A DNA stretch of 64,000 nucleotides from an uncultured Pantoea sp. (GTDB taxonomy: Bacteria; Pseudomonadota; Gammaproteobacteria; Enterobacterales; Enterobacteriaceae), in assembly GCA_913778495.1 (NCBI GenBank), contig CAJYVD010000026.1, forward strand, positions 50,045 to 114,044, written 5' to 3'. Each line of letters starts with the position of its first letter. Positions within the stretch are counted from its first letter, which is position 1. A program made the translations under genes and the position numbers. The notes beneath the pieces are model-generated. The model saw nothing but the letters and a program-made list of their open reading frames with translations, ran no database searches and was not told the origin of the DNA. This document shows positions 18,551 through 29,657 of the stretch, in pieces.

Positions 18551-19525
18551 ATCCAGCCGTTTTACGCCCATCGCCAGCACCAGGCTGCCCGCCAGCGTCA
18601 CGCCAAACACCCACGGCATATCCAGCCACGGACGTGACATGTCGTCGTAATGATGGGTGCGCAGATAGTGGATAAACAGCGCGTGAAAACCGTAGATCGG
18701 CAGCGAATAGCGGGAAATGGTCGCCAGGCCGGGCAGCGTGCGCTGGTTAAACACGTTTTTAAACAGCACCAGCAGGCTGACGGCGGCAATAAACACCAGC
18801 GGTCCACAGTAGAGATACCAGGTGTCATTAAACGCGCCGTTGATTTTCAGCAGCGCGCGCGTGCCGAAGGCGATCCCAATGACGCAGGCAAAAAAGCCCA
18901 GTCCCGCCAGCCAGCTGATGCCGCGCCGCTGCGTCTCCATACAGCCAATGGCGCGGCCCAGCAGCGCGTAGAGCAGGTAATAAATACTGTCGCCGCTCAG
19001 ATAGAGGTTCACCGGCAGCCAGCGAAACGGCCCCAGCGATTGCGGCACGGTATTGGGATTGGCCAGCACCGCCAGCACCAACACCAGCAGCGCCACATAG
19101 CGCGGCGCCACGGTTTTGACCTGAATCAGCGGCGACAGCAAATAGATGCCAATAATCGCGAAAAAGAACCACAGGTGGTAAAACACCGGCTTTTGCAGTA
19201 GCTTCAGCAGCGATCGCCCTTCGCTGATCGGGGTCAGCCAGGTGATGTACGCCAGTGCGACCGCGCTGTAGAACAGCAGGCACAGCACGATGCGCAGCAG
19301 ATGGCGGCGCTGGGCGCTGCGTTCGCCAAAAAACAGGTAGCCGGAGATCATGAAAAACAGCGGCACGCACACGCGCGATGCCGAGTTCAGCAGGTTTGCG
19401 ACGTCCCAGCTTAGGCCGGTGGTCGCCATCGGGCCGGTGATATACCAGGTGGTGGTATGGATAACGATCACCATCAAGCAGGCGACGGCACGCAAGTTGT
19501 CGATCCAGTGAATCTTGGCAGACAT
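18530..19525 (-). CDS. wecH: Enterobacterial common antigen O-acetyltransferase WecH
   Basis: Inner-membrane acyltransferase-3 protein that O-acetylates enterobacterial common antigen in E. coli. From ATG 19525 the product has 331 residues. That start is chosen over an upstream Met because GAGGA lies 5 bases before it and homology begins there ([20 protein letters not shown]). The family signature R...H is seen in [20 protein letters not shown]. About ten transmembrane helices follow. It is divergent from glyQ, the same arrangement as yiaH (wecH) in E. coli. Confidence 0.9.
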   Translation of the reverse strand: MSAKIHWIDNLRAVACLMVIVIHTTTWYITGPMATTGLSWDVANLLNSASRVCVPLFFMISGYLFFGERSAQRRHLLRIVLCLLFYSAVALAYITWLTPISEGRSLLKLLQKPVFYHLWFFFAIIGIYLLSPLIQVKTVAPRYVALLVLVLAVLANPNTVPQSLGPFRWLPVNLYLSGDSIYYLLYALLGRAIGCMETQRRGISWLAGLGFFACVIGIAFGTRALLKINGAFNDTWYLYCGPLVFIAAVSLLVLFKNVFNQRTLPGLATISRYSLPIYGFHALFIHYLRTHHYDDMSRPWLDMPWVFGVTLAGSLVLAMGVKRLDTRQFVS

Positions 19526-19726
19526 GGCTTCCTCACAGCAAAACAGTGCGCAAAGGGTAGCCAGTGCGTGACGCATCAACAACCTTCGCGATGGAAATTC
19601 GGAGCCCTCTGTCAATCAAACGGCAACCGCCGCGCCGCGCGGCGGGATTTCCGGCTGCACAATCCACGGTCAAAGGGTATACTGTCGCCCTCTTTTTTCA
19701 TCCACCCCATCGCGTGCGAATTCAAC

Positions 19727-20638
19727 ATGCAAAAGTTTGATACCAAGACCTTTCAGGGCCTGATCCTGACCTTGCAGGATTACTGGGCGCGTCAGGGCTG
19801 CACCATTGTTCAACCGCTGGACATGGAAGTGGGCGCTGGCACTTCACACCCTATGACCTGCCTGCGGGCGCTGGGGCCAGAGCCCATGGCCAGCGCGTAC
19901 GTGCAGCCTTCGCGCCGTCCAACCGATGGCCGCTACGGTGAAAACCCGAACCGCTTACAGCACTACTACCAATTTCAGGTCGTGATCAAACCGAATCCGG
20001 ATAACCTTCAGGAGCTGTATCTGGGATCGCTGAAAGAGCTGGGTATCGATCCTGGCGTACACGACATCCGCTTCGTGGAAGACAACTGGGAAAACCCCAC
20101 GCTGGGTGCCTGGGGACTGGGCTGGGAAGTGTGGCTGAACGGCATGGAAGTGACGCAATTTACCTACTTCCAGCAGGTAGGCGGACTGGAGTGCAAACCG
20201 GTGACCGGCGAGATCACCTACGGTCTGGAGCGTCTGGCGATGTACATCCAGGGCGTGGACAGCGTTTACGATCTCACCTGGAGCGACGGCGCCTTCGGTA
20301 AAACCACTTACGGCGACGTGTTCCATCAGAACGAAGTGGAGCAGTCCACCTATAACTTCGAATATGCCGACGTGGACTTCCTGTTCAGCTGCTTCGAGCA
20401 GTATGAAAAAGAAGCCCAGCAGCTGCTGGCGCTGGAAAAACCGCTGCCGCTGCCGGCCTACGAGCGCATTCTGAAAGCCGCGCACAGCTTCAACCTGCTT
20501 GACGCGCGCAAAGCGATTTCGGTGACGGAGCGCCAGCGCTACATTCTGCGTATTCGTACCCTGACCAAAGCCGTGGCGGAAGCCTATTATGCGTCACGCG
20601 AGGCGCTCGGTTTCCCTATGTGCAACCGTAATAAGTAA
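19727..20638 (+). CDS. glyQ: Glycyl-tRNA synthetase alpha subunit
   Basis: Catalytic subunit of the heterotetrameric class II glycyl-tRNA synthetase, which activates glycine and charges tRNA-Gly. It has 303 residues, the E. coli length. The ATG at 19727 is chosen because homology starts at [20 protein letters not shown]; the frame is open further upstream. Class II motif 2 and 3 regions ([35 protein letters not shown]) are intact. It precedes glyS by 9 bp. Confidence 0.98.
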   Translation: MQKFDTKTFQGLILTLQDYWARQGCTIVQPLDMEVGAGTSHPMTCLRALGPEPMASAYVQPSRRPTDGRYGENPNRLQHYYQFQVVIKPNPDNLQELYLGSLKELGIDPGVHDIRFVEDNWENPTLGAWGLGWEVWLNGMEVTQFTYFQQVGGLECKPVTGEITYGLERLAMYIQGVDSVYDLTWSDGAFGKTTYGDVFHQNEVEQSTYNFEYADVDFLFSCFEQYEKEAQQLLALEKPLPLPAYERILKAAHSFNLLDARKAISVTERQRYILRIRTLTKAVAEAYYASREALGFPMCNRNK

Positions 20639-20647
20639 GAGGCAGCC

Positions 20648-22717
20648 ATGACCGATAAAACTTTCCTGGTGGAAATTGGCACCGAAGAGTTGCCTCCTAA
20701 AGCGCTGCGTAGCCTGGCCGAAGCCTTTGCTGCGCACCTTACCGCTGAGCTGGACAGCGCCGGGCTTGCCCACGGCGAGGTGAGCTGGTTCGCGTCGCCG
20801 CGCCGTCTGGCGCTCTCCGTGGCAAACCTGGCCGCAGCCCAGCCCGACCGTGAAGTTGAAAAGCGCGGCCCGGCGATCGCTGCCGCGTTTGATGCCGACG
20901 GCAACGCCACCAAAGCGGCCGAAGGCTGGGCGCGCGGCAACGGCATCACCGTCGATCAGGCCGAGCGTCTGAGCACCGACAAAGGCGAATGGCTGGTGCA
21001 CCGCGCGTTGGTAAAAGGCGAAAGCGCGCAGGCGCTGCTGCCTGCGATGGTGAACAGCGCGCTGGGCAAACTGCCGATCCCGAAACTGATGCGCTGGGGC
21101 GCCAGCGACGTGCAGTTCGTGCGTCCGGTACACACCGTGATGCTGCTGCTGGGCGACGCGCTGATCCCCGCCACCGTATTGGGCGTGCAGTCGGATCGCA
21201 TTATTCGCGGCCACCGCTTTATGGGCGAACCGGAAATCACGCTGGACCACGCTGACAACTACCTGTCGCAGCTGCTGACGCGCGGCAAGGTGATGGCGGA
21301 CTACGCGGCGCGTAAAGCCAAAATCAAAGCGGATGCGGAAGCGGCTGCACAGCAACTCGGCGGCAACGCCGATCTCAGCGACAGCCTGCTGGAAGAAGTG
21401 GCGTCGCTGGTGGAGTGGCCGGTGGTGCTTACGGCGAAGTTTGAAGAGAAGTTCCTCGCGGTGCCGGCAGAAGCGCTGGTGTATACCATGAAGGGCGACC
21501 AGAAATACTTCCCGGTGTATGGGCACGATGGCGCGCTGCTGCCGCACTTTATTTTCGTGACCAACATCGAATCGCGCGATCCGCAGCAGATTATCGCCGG
21601 TAACGAGAAAGTGGTGCGTCCGCGCCTGGCGGATGCCGAATTCTTCTTCAATACCGATCGCAAACAGCGTCTGGAAGATAACCTGCCGCGTCTGGAAACG
21701 GTGCTGTTCCAGAAAGAGCTGGGTACGCTGCGCGACAAAACCGACCGCATTCAGGCGCTGTCAGGTTGGATTGCCGCGCAGATTGGCGCGGATGTCAATC
21801 ACGCCACGCGCGCGGGCCTGCTGTCCAAGTGCGACCTGATGACCAACATGGTGTTTGAATTCACCGACACGCAGGGCGTGATGGGCATGCACTACGCGCG
21901 TCACGATGGCGAAGCGGAAGACGTGGCCGTGGCGCTGAACGAGCAGTACCAGCCGCGCTTTGCCGGCGACGATCTGCCGTCCAGCCCGGTAGCGTGCGCG
22001 GTAGCGATCGCTGACAAAATGGACACGCTGGCGGGCATTTTCGGCATCGGCCAGCATCCTAAAGGCGATAAAGATCCGTTCGCGCTGCGCCGTGCGGCGC
22101 TGGGCGTGCTGCGTATCATCGTCGAAAAAAACCTGCCGCTGGATCTGCAAACCCTGACCGAAGAAGCGGTTCGCCTGTACGGCAGCAAACTGAGCAACGG
22201 CAAGGTCGTGGATGACGTCATCGACTTTATGCTGGGCCGTTTCCGCGCCTGGTATCAGGAAGAGGGCCACAGCGTGGATACGCTGCAGGCGGTGCTGGCG
22301 CGTCGGCCAACCCGTCCGGCAGATTTCGATGCGCGTATGAAAGCGGTGTCGCATTTCCGTACGCTGGAGTCTGCGGCGGCGCTGGCGGCTGCTAACAAGC
22401 GCGTGTCCAACATTCTGGCGAAATCCACCGAGCCGCTGAACGAAACCGTTCAGGCTTCGCTGCTCAAAGAGAACGCGGAAATCCAGCTGGCGACGTTTGT
22501 CACCGCGCTGAGCGACAAGCTGCAGCCTTACTTCGCCGAAGGCCGCTATCAGGATGCGCTGGAAGAGTTGGCGCAACTGCGTGAGGCGGTGGACAACTTC
22601 TTCGACAAAGTGATGGTGAACGCGGACGATCAGGCGGTGCGAATCAACCGCCTGACGCTGCTGGCGCAGCTACGCGCGCTATTCTTGAAAGTCGCGGATA
22701 TTTCACTGCTGCAGTAA
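20648..22717 (+). CDS. glyS: Glycyl-tRNA synthetase beta subunit
   Basis: Beta subunit of the alpha2beta2 glycyl-tRNA synthetase, needed for tRNA-Gly binding. It has 689 residues, the same length as E. coli GlyS. The N-terminus [20 protein letters not shown], the internal DQKYFPVYG and [18 protein letters not shown], and an HD-like central portion ([11 protein letters not shown]) are typical. The C-terminal anticodon-binding domain runs from about residue 575. It is an operon with glyQ and ends in a strong terminator. Confidence 0.98.
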   Translation: MTDKTFLVEIGTEELPPKALRSLAEAFAAHLTAELDSAGLAHGEVSWFASPRRLALSVANLAAAQPDREVEKRGPAIAAAFDADGNATKAAEGWARGNGITVDQAERLSTDKGEWLVHRALVKGESAQALLPAMVNSALGKLPIPKLMRWGASDVQFVRPVHTVMLLLGDALIPATVLGVQSDRIIRGHRFMGEPEITLDHADNYLSQLLTRGKVMADYAARKAKIKADAEAAAQQLGGNADLSDSLLEEVASLVEWPVVLTAKFEEKFLAVPAEALVYTMKGDQKYFPVYGHDGALLPHFIFVTNIESRDPQQIIAGNEKVVRPRLADAEFFFNTDRKQRLEDNLPRLETVLFQKELGTLRDKTDRIQALSGWIAAQIGADVNHATRAGLLSKCDLMTNMVFEFTDTQGVMGMHYARHDGEAEDVAVALNEQYQPRFAGDDLPSSPVACAVAIADKMDTLAGIFGIGQHPKGDKDPFALRRAALGVLRIIVEKNLPLDLQTLTEEAVRLYGSKLSNGKVVDDVIDFMLGRFRAWYQEEGHSVDTLQAVLARRPTRPADFDARMKAVSHFRTLESAAALAAANKRVSNILAKSTEPLNETVQASLLKENAEIQLATFVTALSDKLQPYFAEGRYQDALEELAQLREAVDNFFDKVMVNADDQAVRINRLTLLAQLRALFLKVADISLLQ

Positions 22718-22733
22718 AAGCCGTGATGACATG

Positions 22734-22763
22734 AAAAGGGACGCTCAGGCGTCCCTTTTTTTA
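22734..22763 (+). terminator. Intrinsic terminator of glyQS
   Basis: Stem AAAAGGGACGC (22734-22744) / GCGTCCCTTTT (22749-22759), loop TCAG, followed by a T-run. It sits 16 bp after the glyS stop. Confidence 0.95.
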
Positions 22764-22778
22764 TGCGCCGCGTTGCCG

Positions 22779-23390
22779 TCAGCTTACCGGTGGCACGGTG
22801 CGGGCAAAGCTTTCACGCTTGAACAGCGTTTCCGCCAGTTTGACCAGCGTAGGGCGCTCAACGCACCAGTTCGGCAGCACGCGGCGGAAATTGAGATAGC
22901 CGAGCATGCAGCCGGTGGCGATATCCGCCAGATTCAGCGTGCCGCTGTTGAGATGTATGCCCTCTGCGGCGGCCGCTTCAAGCATGTCCAGCCCGCGACG
23001 TATTTTATCGCGGTTGCGCACCAGCACCTCTTCTGACTGCGCATCGCCGGGGCGCAGCTGTTCGCGCACGATGGTCAGCGCGGCTTCGCTGATGCCGTCG
23101 GCTAATTTCTCCAACTGACGCACCTGCAGCGCTTGCAGCGCGTCGTTGGGCAGCATCGCCGGCGCGTCGCCGCGCAGCTCAATCGCTTCGGCAATAATGG
23201 CGGAATCGAACCAGGTGCGCTGCGCATCGTCGATAAACGCCGGGACTTTACCGAGCGGATTGTACTGTGGGACGTGGCTGTCTTCGCTCCACGGCGACTG
23301 ATTGGAAAATTCGAATACCAGCCCTTTTTCGAGCAGGATCACCGAGATTTTGCGTACAAACGGGCTGGTATAGCTGCCAATCAATTTCAT
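22779..23390 (-). CDS. yibF: Glutathione S-transferase family protein YibF
   Basis: Cytosolic GST-like protein of 203 residues; E. coli YibF is about the same size. An N-terminal thioredoxin-fold domain ([23 protein letters not shown], with the cis-Pro segment GKVPAFI and the glutathione-contact segment [11 protein letters not shown]) is followed by an all-alpha domain with [18 protein letters not shown]. The start at 23390 is preferred over a Met 7 codons upstream because homology begins at [14 protein letters not shown] and GGAG lies 7 bases before it. The substrate is unknown. It converges on glyS across the terminator. Confidence 0.88.
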   Translation of the reverse strand: MKLIGSYTSPFVRKISVILLEKGLVFEFSNQSPWSEDSHVPQYNPLGKVPAFIDDAQRTWFDSAIIAEAIELRGDAPAMLPNDALQALQVRQLEKLADGISEAALTIVREQLRPGDAQSEEVLVRNRDKIRRGLDMLEAAAAEGIHLNSGTLNLADIATGCMLGYLNFRRVLPNWCVERPTLVKLAETLFKRESFARTVPPVS

Positions 23391-23432
23391 TGAGGATCTC
23401 CGTGAGGCCAAAAGTGGGCGAAGGGGGCGCGC

Positions 23433-24359
23433 TTATTCGCCGGGAAACATAAACGGGTTAATGCTGCTGCGGGCGAAGCCTTCCTGCTCCATGCGCGCAT
23501 CCAGCACCAGCGAGGCGAGATCGTCTGCCACCGGTTCAACTGCCGGATCGTGCTCCTGACAGAGCAGTTTCAGGTAAGTGCCGCAGTCGCCGCAGCTCTC
23601 GGTTTTCACGGTAGCATGGGCGTTATCCAGCGACCAGCTGTGCAGATCGCGCGTTTGCTCGCAGTTGGTGCACTTGCCGGGGGCGACGTACCATTCACTT
23701 TCACACAGATTGCAGTGCAGGTAGCGCAGCCCGTGCGGATCGGCGTCCATGTGCAGCACGCCGGTCACCGGCACGCTGGCGCATACCGGACAGAACTGGT
23801 GGTGCTCGCCGGATTCCGCGCGCGCGTTGCCGGGGATCAGCGCTGCCATTTGCGCCCAGTAGATCGACAGCGCCGCCCAGATAAAGGGGGAGGTATCGCT
23901 GCTGACTTTGGCAAAATCGCCAGCCAGCAGCGCTTGCGCGAGGTTTTCTAACTCGCTGGAAGAGGCTTTCTCCAGATTCTCCAGCACCGCCAGCGCCTGA
24001 CCGCTCATCTCTGGCTTCAGCTCAGCGATCAACGAGTGCAGCAACCGCTGCCAGTGCGCGCTGCGCGGAAACGTGTGGATATCCAGCGGCGGCTTGCCCT
24101 GCGCGGCGCTCTCTGCCAGGCGCGAGCGCAGATCGATGCGCAACGGATGGTCGTACAGCACAATGTCCTGCGCCTGGGCTATCACCGCGGCAAAGCGCAG
24201 ATAATCGCCCAGTGGATTTTTGGGGGCCAGCTGGCGCAGGCGCGCTGCGCGGCGGCTGTAAATATTCTTTAAGCGCGGAAAAAGCAACGGGGGAATCGTC
24301 TCCACCGCCTGTTTATCGCTCGTCTCCCGCTGTTCCTGTGGAATGATGCGAATAGTCAT
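23433..24359 (-). CDS. fdhE: Formate dehydrogenase accessory protein FdhE
   Basis: Cytoplasmic maturation factor for the membrane-bound respiratory formate dehydrogenases. It has 308 residues, against 309 in E. coli. Four CxxC pairs form rubredoxin-like metal sites: CPVC, CNLC, CTNC and CGDC (about residues 190-265). In E. coli fdhE follows fdoGHI; here it stands alone on the minus strand with fdhD divergent 230 bp away, and no dehydrogenase structural gene is present between or beside them. Confidence 0.95.
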   Translation of the reverse strand: MTIRIIPQEQRETSDKQAVETIPPLLFPRLKNIYSRRAARLRQLAPKNPLGDYLRFAAVIAQAQDIVLYDHPLRIDLRSRLAESAAQGKPPLDIHTFPRSAHWQRLLHSLIAELKPEMSGQALAVLENLEKASSSELENLAQALLAGDFAKVSSDTSPFIWAALSIYWAQMAALIPGNARAESGEHHQFCPVCASVPVTGVLHMDADPHGLRYLHCNLCESEWYVAPGKCTNCEQTRDLHSWSLDNAHATVKTESCGDCGTYLKLLCQEHDPAVEPVADDLASLVLDARMEQEGFARSSINPFMFPGE

Positions 24360-24589
24360 CAGGGACGGTTTTCCTGTTGTGTTGGGCAGTAGCGCTGACG
24401 ATGATCATAGCAGCCCAGGGCCAACACTTCAGCCAAAGTGCGGTTAACCGGTCTTGCTCACTTCGCAATGCGAGCGGTTTTCTCCCCGCTGGCGTCGTTT
24501 TATTTTGCGCGTACACGCCGCGCGGTTCAGAATAACGGCGGCGGAAAATCCCCGCCTATTTCTCTTTAACCGATGCGCGAGACCCTCAC

Positions 24590-25414
24590 GTGACAGCGAA
24601 ACAGCACTCTTCTCAGCCGTCTGAAACGGCCCCCGCAGGCGTACGCGCCACGCAGGTATGGCAGCGCCGCACCCTTGACCATGCCGAACAGGATTGGCTG
24701 GCAGAAGAAGTGCCGGTTGCGCTGGTGTACAACGGCATTTCGCACGTGGTCATGATGGCCACGCCCGGCGATCTGGAGGCGTTTGCGCTCGGTTTTTCTC
24801 TCTCCGAAGGCATCATTGAGCGCCCCACGGACATTTTTGGTATGGACGTGGTGGCGGGCTGTCACGGCATTGAAGTACAGATTGAGCTCGCCAGCCGACG
24901 CTTTATGGCGCTGAAAGAACAGCGTCGCGCCATGGCAGGCCGCACCGGCTGCGGTGTCTGTGGCGTTGAGCAGCTCGAACAGATCGGCAAGCCGCTGCAG
25001 CCGCTGCCGTTTAGCCAAACGTTTGATCTGGCGAACCTCGATGCCGGCCTGGCGCAGCTACGCGACTTTCAACCGATTGGCAATCTCACCGGCTGCACGC
25101 ACGCCGCCGCGTGGATGTCGCCGCAGGGCTCGCTGCTGGGCGGCTGTGAGGACGTGGGACGCCACGTGGCGCTGGATAAACTGCTGGGCCATCGCAGCCA
25201 GCAGGCGTGGCAGCAGGGCGCGGTGCTGGTGTCGAGCCGCGCCAGCTATGAAATGGTGCAAAAAAGCGCGATGTGCGGCGTTGAAATTCTGTTTGCGGCC
25301 TCGGCGGCCACGCAGCTGGCGGTAGAGGTTGCGGCGCGCTGCAATTTAACGCTGGTGGGCTTCAGCAAACCGGGCCGGGCCACGATTTACACGCATCCGC
25401 AGCGCGTCCGTTAA
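24590..25414 (+). CDS. fdhD: Formate dehydrogenase sulfurtransferase FdhD
   Basis: Transfers sulfur from IscS to the molybdenum cofactor of formate dehydrogenase. It has 274 residues; the start is GTG at 24590. The essential CxxC loop is intact as Cys121-Gly-Val-Cys124. Other conserved parts are [43 protein letters not shown] and [12 protein letters not shown]. It ends in a 4-base convergent overlap with the DeoR-type gene. Its pairing with fdhE without fdoGHI suggests the target enzyme is encoded elsewhere. Confidence 0.95.
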   Translation: MTAKQHSSQPSETAPAGVRATQVWQRRTLDHAEQDWLAEEVPVALVYNGISHVVMMATPGDLEAFALGFSLSEGIIERPTDIFGMDVVAGCHGIEVQIELASRRFMALKEQRRAMAGRTGCGVCGVEQLEQIGKPLQPLPFSQTFDLANLDAGLAQLRDFQPIGNLTGCTHAAAWMSPQGSLLGGCEDVGRHVALDKLLGHRSQQAWQQGAVLVSSRASYEMVQKSAMCGVEILFAASAATQLAVEVAARCNLTLVGFSKPGRATIYTHPQRVR

Positions 25415-26187
25415 ACCACTATCACCTGCGGCAGCGCCTGGCGAAGCGCGTTAAGCGCACCCGGTTTCGCCGGCCCGCCGTCGCAAATCAGCAGATCCAC
25501 GTCGCTGACAGCCGCGTATGTGGTGCGGCTGACCACGCCCAGCTTGCTGTGATCCGCCAGCAGAATGGTGCGTGTGGCCTGCTGCACCATGGCGCGCGCG
25601 ATAGCCGCTTCGTGAGGGTGGAAACTGCTGGCCCCGCTGCGGGCATCAATGCCCACCGGCGAAAGCAGCGCCACGTCCGCGTGGTAACGGTAAATCTCCG
25701 CCAGCGTCATCTCTCCGCGCGTCTGCTGCGCGCCTGCCGTCATGGTGCCGCCCAGCAAAATCACCTGATTGTTCAGCGTTTCATGCTCCTCCGCGGCGCT
25801 CAGGGCCAGCGCCGCCTGCAGGCTGTTGGTCACAATCGTTAAGCCCGCTAACCCGCGCAGCGCTTCGGCCAGCATGGTGGTGGTGGTGCCGGCGTCCAGA
25901 AACAGCGTCTGGCCCGGCTGCAACTGCTGCGCCGCCGCGTTGACGATGGCGCGTTTTTCTTTCGCCTGCGCGTTACGGCGCACCTGCAGCGGCGGCTCCG
26001 GCTGGCTGTTCACCGCCACTAAACCGCCGTGCACCCGTCGCGCCAGCCCCTGGGCTTCCAATTCAATGATGTCGCGCCGCGCGGTTTCCCGCGAAATCCC
26101 CAATTCATGAATGATGCGCTCGGTGCTGAGCTGATGCTGCGTGGCGAGCAGCGCGCGAATACGGTGTAAGCGGGTTTCCTGCAGCAT
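25411..26187 (-). CDS. DeoR-family transcriptional regulator
   Basis: Sugar-phosphate-type repressor of 258 residues. The N-terminal helix-turn-helix (residues ~5-56, [36 protein letters not shown]) is textbook DeoR. The C-terminal sensor domain includes [22 protein letters not shown] and LLADHSKLG, the phosphosugar-isomerase-like pocket. It is divergent from a class III aminotransferase, whose promoter it probably controls. The effector is unknown. Its 3' end overlaps fdhD by 4 bases. Confidence 0.88.
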   Translation of the reverse strand: MLQETRLHRIRALLATQHQLSTERIIHELGISRETARRDIIELEAQGLARRVHGGLVAVNSQPEPPLQVRRNAQAKEKRAIVNAAAQQLQPGQTLFLDAGTTTTMLAEALRGLAGLTIVTNSLQAALALSAAEEHETLNNQVILLGGTMTAGAQQTRGEMTLAEIYRYHADVALLSPVGIDARSGASSFHPHEAAIARAMVQQATRTILLADHSKLGVVSRTTYAAVSDVDLLICDGGPAKPGALNALRQALPQVIVV

Positions 26188-26351
26188 GACGTTTCCCTGT
26201 AGTCAACGAGAGCGCCAGCTTACCTGAGCGCGCGCGCGGCGTCATGTGTATTTGGTTGTATTTGTGTATTTTGTTGCATTTGGCGCAAAAGCAGGCATGA
26301 TAGTGACAGCGGTTTTTCCTCCATCCCTTTACCTTCGCAGCGGGAGTGATT

Positions 26352-27692
26352 ATGGCTACACGTTCCACCATCATGGACACCAACAGTTTTCGTGCTGAAC
26401 ACGCCGACGGCCTGGACGCCGCCACCCGACGTTTAACCGACAAGCGCAGCAAAGTGTTGGGCGAGTCTTATCGCCTGTTCTACCGTAAACCTGTGCATCT
26501 GGTACGCGGCGAAGGGCAATATTTATGGGATGCGGCCGGAGAAAAATACCTCGACGTCTATAACAACGTGGCGAGCATTGGTCACTGCCATCCGGCGGTG
26601 ATTGACGCGGTTACCCAGCAGATGAAAATGCTGAATACCCACACGCGTTATCTGCATGAGCGCATTTTGGATTACACCGACGAACTGCTGGCGACCACGC
26701 CGGAGGCGATCGATCGCGCGATGTACATGTGTACCGGCTCAGAGGCGAACGATCTGGCGATCCGCGTGGCGCGCGCCTTCAGCGGCGGCACCGGCATTAT
26801 CGTGTCGCAGGAGGCGTACCACGGCACCAGCGAACTTACCTCCGGGGCGTCGCCAGCGCTCGGCAGCGGTCAGCCGCTGGCGGCCACCACGCGCCTTGTT
26901 CCGCCGCCGGACGCCTACCGCGTTGACGCGCCCGATTTGGGGGAGTGGTTCGCTGGACAAATTCAGCAGCAGATTGATGATATGAAGGCGCACGGCATCA
27001 AATTTGCCGGCTTCCTCGCCGATTCCATTTTCTCCTCGGACGGCGTGCTGCCCAATCCGCCCGGTTTCCTGCAAAAGGCGATTGAGGTGGTGCACGCTAA
27101 CGGCGGCATTTTTATCGCCGATGAAGTGCAGCCCGGCTTTGCGCGCACCGGCGACGCGTTCTGGGGCTTCGCCCGCCACGGCGTGGTGCCGGACGTCATT
27201 ACCACCGGCAAGCCGATGGGTAACGGCATCCCCGTCTCCGGCCTGCTGGCAAAAAGCGAGGTGCTGGCGGCGTTCAGCGACAGCATCCCTTACTTTAATA
27301 CCTTTGGTGGCAACCCCGTGGCGATGGCGGCGGCGCAGGCGGTATTGACGGTGATTAAAGAAGAGCAGCTGCAGGCCCACAGCCAAAAAGTGGGGGCGCA
27401 ACTGCTGGCAGAGCTGCAAACGCTGATGGCGCGGCATGATTGCATTGGCGATGTGCGCGGCGCCGGACTGTTTATTGGCTTTGAGCTGGTACGCGATCGT
27501 CATAGCAAAACGCCGGACAAAACCCTGGCGCTGGATTTAATTGAAAAGCTGCGCGAACACCGCGTGCTGACCTCGGTGGCGGGGCCTTACGGTAACGTGC
27601 TGAAGCTGCGTCCGCCCCTGGCGTTCCAGCCTGCGGATATCGACTGGCTGGTGGGGGCGCTCGATCGTTCGCTGACGGAGCTGGGACGCTAG
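26352..27692 (+). CDS. Class III PLP-dependent aminotransferase
   Basis: Cytosolic aminotransferase (or phospho-lyase of the same fold) of 446 residues. The class III signature FIADEVQPGFARTG precedes the PLP lysine Lys287 in TTGKPMGNGIP. GSEANDLAIRVAR binds the cofactor phosphate, and NVASIGHCHPAVIDAV is typical of the AGXT2/ethanolamine-phosphate lyase branch. ATG 26352 follows GGGAG by 6 bases; a GTG two codons upstream is less likely. It is divergent from the DeoR-type gene and otherwise isolated. The substrate is not determinable by eye. Confidence 0.85.
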   Translation: MATRSTIMDTNSFRAEHADGLDAATRRLTDKRSKVLGESYRLFYRKPVHLVRGEGQYLWDAAGEKYLDVYNNVASIGHCHPAVIDAVTQQMKMLNTHTRYLHERILDYTDELLATTPEAIDRAMYMCTGSEANDLAIRVARAFSGGTGIIVSQEAYHGTSELTSGASPALGSGQPLAATTRLVPPPDAYRVDAPDLGEWFAGQIQQQIDDMKAHGIKFAGFLADSIFSSDGVLPNPPGFLQKAIEVVHANGGIFIADEVQPGFARTGDAFWGFARHGVVPDVITTGKPMGNGIPVSGLLAKSEVLAAFSDSIPYFNTFGGNPVAMAAAQAVLTVIKEEQLQAHSQKVGAQLLAELQTLMARHDCIGDVRGAGLFIGFELVRDRHSKTPDKTLALDLIEKLREHRVLTSVAGPYGNVLKLRPPLAFQPADIDWLVGALDRSLTELGR

Positions 27693-27784
27693 AACGGAAG
27701 GGATGCGCGGCGCTTTTTCCAGATTCATCAAATCCTTATCATTACTAAGGCATTGATAACCCTTTTCCGGATCATGTTTTTAAC

Positions 27785-27790
27785 TATAAT
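27785..27790 (+). promoter_or_regulatory. Candidate -10 element of sodA
   Basis: A consensus TATAAT lies 67 bp before the sodA start, preceded at 16 bp by a weak TTTTCC -35. A weak -35 with activator dependence would suit SoxS/Fur-type control known for sodA, but I did not identify those boxes. Confidence 0.5.
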
Positions 27791-27856
27791 GATCCGACTG
27801 CTTACGCGGCACACCATAGCGGTTGTGCTGCCAAACTATAAATGGAGAGGAAGAAC

Positions 27857-28474
27857 ATGAGTTATTCACTGCCATCCCTGCCTTACGCCTATGACGCGCT
27901 GGAACCACACTTCGACAAGCAGACGATGGAAATCCATCACACTAAACACCACCAGACTTACGTCAACAACGCCAACGCGGCGCTGGAAGGCACCGAATTT
28001 GCCGATCTGCCGGTTGAAGAACTGATCGCGAAACTGGATCAGCTGCCAGCAGACAAAAAAGGCCCACTGCGTAACAACGCGGGCGGCCACGCTAACCACA
28101 GCCTGTTCTGGAAAGGCCTGAAAACCGGCACCACGCTGCAGGGCGACCTGAAAGCGGCGATCGAAAAAGATTTCGGTAGCGTGGAAAAATTCCAGGAAGA
28201 GTTTGAGAAAGCAGCCGCAACGCGCTTTGGCTCAGGCTGGGCTTGGCTGGTTAAAAAGGGCGACAAGCTGGCGGTGGTCTCTACCGCTAACCAGGATAAC
28301 CCGCTGATGGGCGAAGCGATCGCCGGTGCGTCAGGTTTCCCTATCCTTGGCCTGGACGTGTGGGAGCACGCGTATTATCTGAAGTATCAGAACAAGCGTC
28401 CTGACTACATCAAAGCGTTCTGGAACGTGGTGAACTGGGACGAAGCTGCAGCGCGTTTTGCCTCTGCAAAATAA
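27857..28474 (+). CDS. sodA: Manganese superoxide dismutase
   Basis: Cytosolic dismutase converting superoxide to peroxide and oxygen. It has 205 residues from ATG 27857 (SD GGAGAGGAA upstream); E. coli SodA has 206. Mn ligands are seen as His27 (EIHHTKHH), the His of [10 protein letters not shown], and Asp and His of [12 protein letters not shown]. The GG pair preceding HANHSLFW and the DNPLMG segment favour Mn over Fe type. Monocistronic, with its own terminator. Confidence 0.97.
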   Translation: MSYSLPSLPYAYDALEPHFDKQTMEIHHTKHHQTYVNNANAALEGTEFADLPVEELIAKLDQLPADKKGPLRNNAGGHANHSLFWKGLKTGTTLQGDLKAAIEKDFGSVEKFQEEFEKAAATRFGSGWAWLVKKGDKLAVVSTANQDNPLMGEAIAGASGFPILGLDVWEHAYYLKYQNKRPDYIKAFWNVVNWDEAAARFASAK

Positions 28475-28496
28475 GCGCGAGCGCGTTTGTCACAGC

Positions 28497-28527
28497 AACC
28501 GGTGAAGCGATTCACCGGTTTTTTTTT
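28497..28527 (+). terminator. Intrinsic terminator of sodA
   Basis: Stem AACCGGTGAA (28497-28506) / TTCACCGGTT (28511-28520), loop GCGA, then a run of T. Confidence 0.96.
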
Positions 28528-28661
28528 GCGCAAAATAAACCTTTCTTAAACGGTAGCTTTTTTTCTTACACCGTTAAGCGAAGTGGCGTTGTTATTAACG
28601 CGCCGTTGATATTTTGGGGCATACAGTAGCCGCAATTGACCCCACAAAGTTAAAAAATATC

Positions 28662-29648
28662 ATGTCTATTATTACAACACCTGAGGCGAATAATGATTCG
28701 TCGACCTCGTTATTCGTGCAGCTAATAAGTGGTAAAAGCCGCCCCGATAAATTGTGGAACAGTAAGATGTTTCGCTTTAAATTTGCTTTAAGGTCACTGG
28801 TCTTTCCGGTCTCTACCTTTAACTATCTTAATGAGCTGGCGAAATTACCGTTTCTGCCTCAGTTAATGCGTATGCAGGGATTATTACCGGCTAAGCTGCA
28901 TCGCCCCTATTTACGTGCAGGGTTCAGCGTGGCGCAGCGTGCGCGGGCGCTGCTCGACCACTACACGCTGGTGGGAAATTTAGAGAACGCGCAACTGCGT
29001 CAGCTGCTGCTGAGTTCATCTTCGCAGGTTATCGCCAGCTTTTGCGGTAAAAACGACGAAGCCTTTGTTATTCACTGCTGTCCTGGTCATTTTGATCGTG
29101 AAGGCGAAGTCACGCTTACGCTGCATTATCAAGGTCATAATATTGCCTCGCTCTCTTTTTCCGTTATTCAGGAAAACGGTAAACGCACGTTATTAATTGG
29201 CGGATTGCAGGGGCCGCGCAAGCATATTTCGAATGACGTTATTCGCGATGCGACGAAAGCCGCGCACGGTGTATTTCCCAAGCGACTGTTGATGGAAGTG
29301 GTGTTTATTTTAGGCAAACAGCTTGGCGCGCAGGCGATCCATGCCGTCGGCGATACCACACACGTCTTCCGCAGCATGCGCTATCGCCACAGCAAGAGCG
29401 ATAAGTTCTTTGCCAGCTACAGTGAATTTTGGCTGTCGCTCGGCGGCGAAGCCCGTGCCGATGAACTCTTTACGCTGCCGTTGCACATGGAGCGTAAAGA
29501 TCTGGAGGAGATTGCCAGCAAGAAGCGGGCGGAGTACCGCCGTCGCTATGCGCTGCTGGATACGCTGAACGAGCAGGTTTTGCTGGCCGCTGGCGTGACG
29601 CCAGCGCCCGACGCGCAGGCGTCACGCGACGTATCACACGCCGCGTAA
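28662..29648 (+). CDS. VirK/YbjX family protein (DUF535)
   Basis: A 328-residue protein of the VirK/YbjX family, whose members in Shigella and Salmonella affect envelope stress tolerance and virulence-protein display; the molecular activity is unknown. Typical blocks are LRSLVFPVSTFNYLNEL near the start, GEVTLTLHYQGHNIASLSFSV in the middle, and GLQGPRKHISNDVIRDATKA followed by DTTHVFRSMRYRHSKS. The ATG at 28662 lacks a strong ribosome site; an in-frame non-ATG start upstream is possible. The 187-bp leader after sodA is AT-rich. It converges on yibL. Confidence 0.82.
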   Translation: MSIITTPEANNDSSTSLFVQLISGKSRPDKLWNSKMFRFKFALRSLVFPVSTFNYLNELAKLPFLPQLMRMQGLLPAKLHRPYLRAGFSVAQRARALLDHYTLVGNLENAQLRQLLLSSSSQVIASFCGKNDEAFVIHCCPGHFDREGEVTLTLHYQGHNIASLSFSVIQENGKRTLLIGGLQGPRKHISNDVIRDATKAAHGVFPKRLLMEVVFILGKQLGAQAIHAVGDTTHVFRSMRYRHSKSDKFFASYSEFWLSLGGEARADELFTLPLHMERKDLEEIASKKRAEYRRRYALLDTLNEQVLLAAGVTPAPDAQASRDVSHAA

Positions 29649-29657
29649 TCTGCGTAG

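Noticed and set aside
24360-24589. Remnant of a selenocysteine formate dehydrogenase (SECIS) between fdhE and fdhD
   Set aside because: The 230 bases show no readable FdoG fragment and no convincing SECIS hairpin after a TGA.
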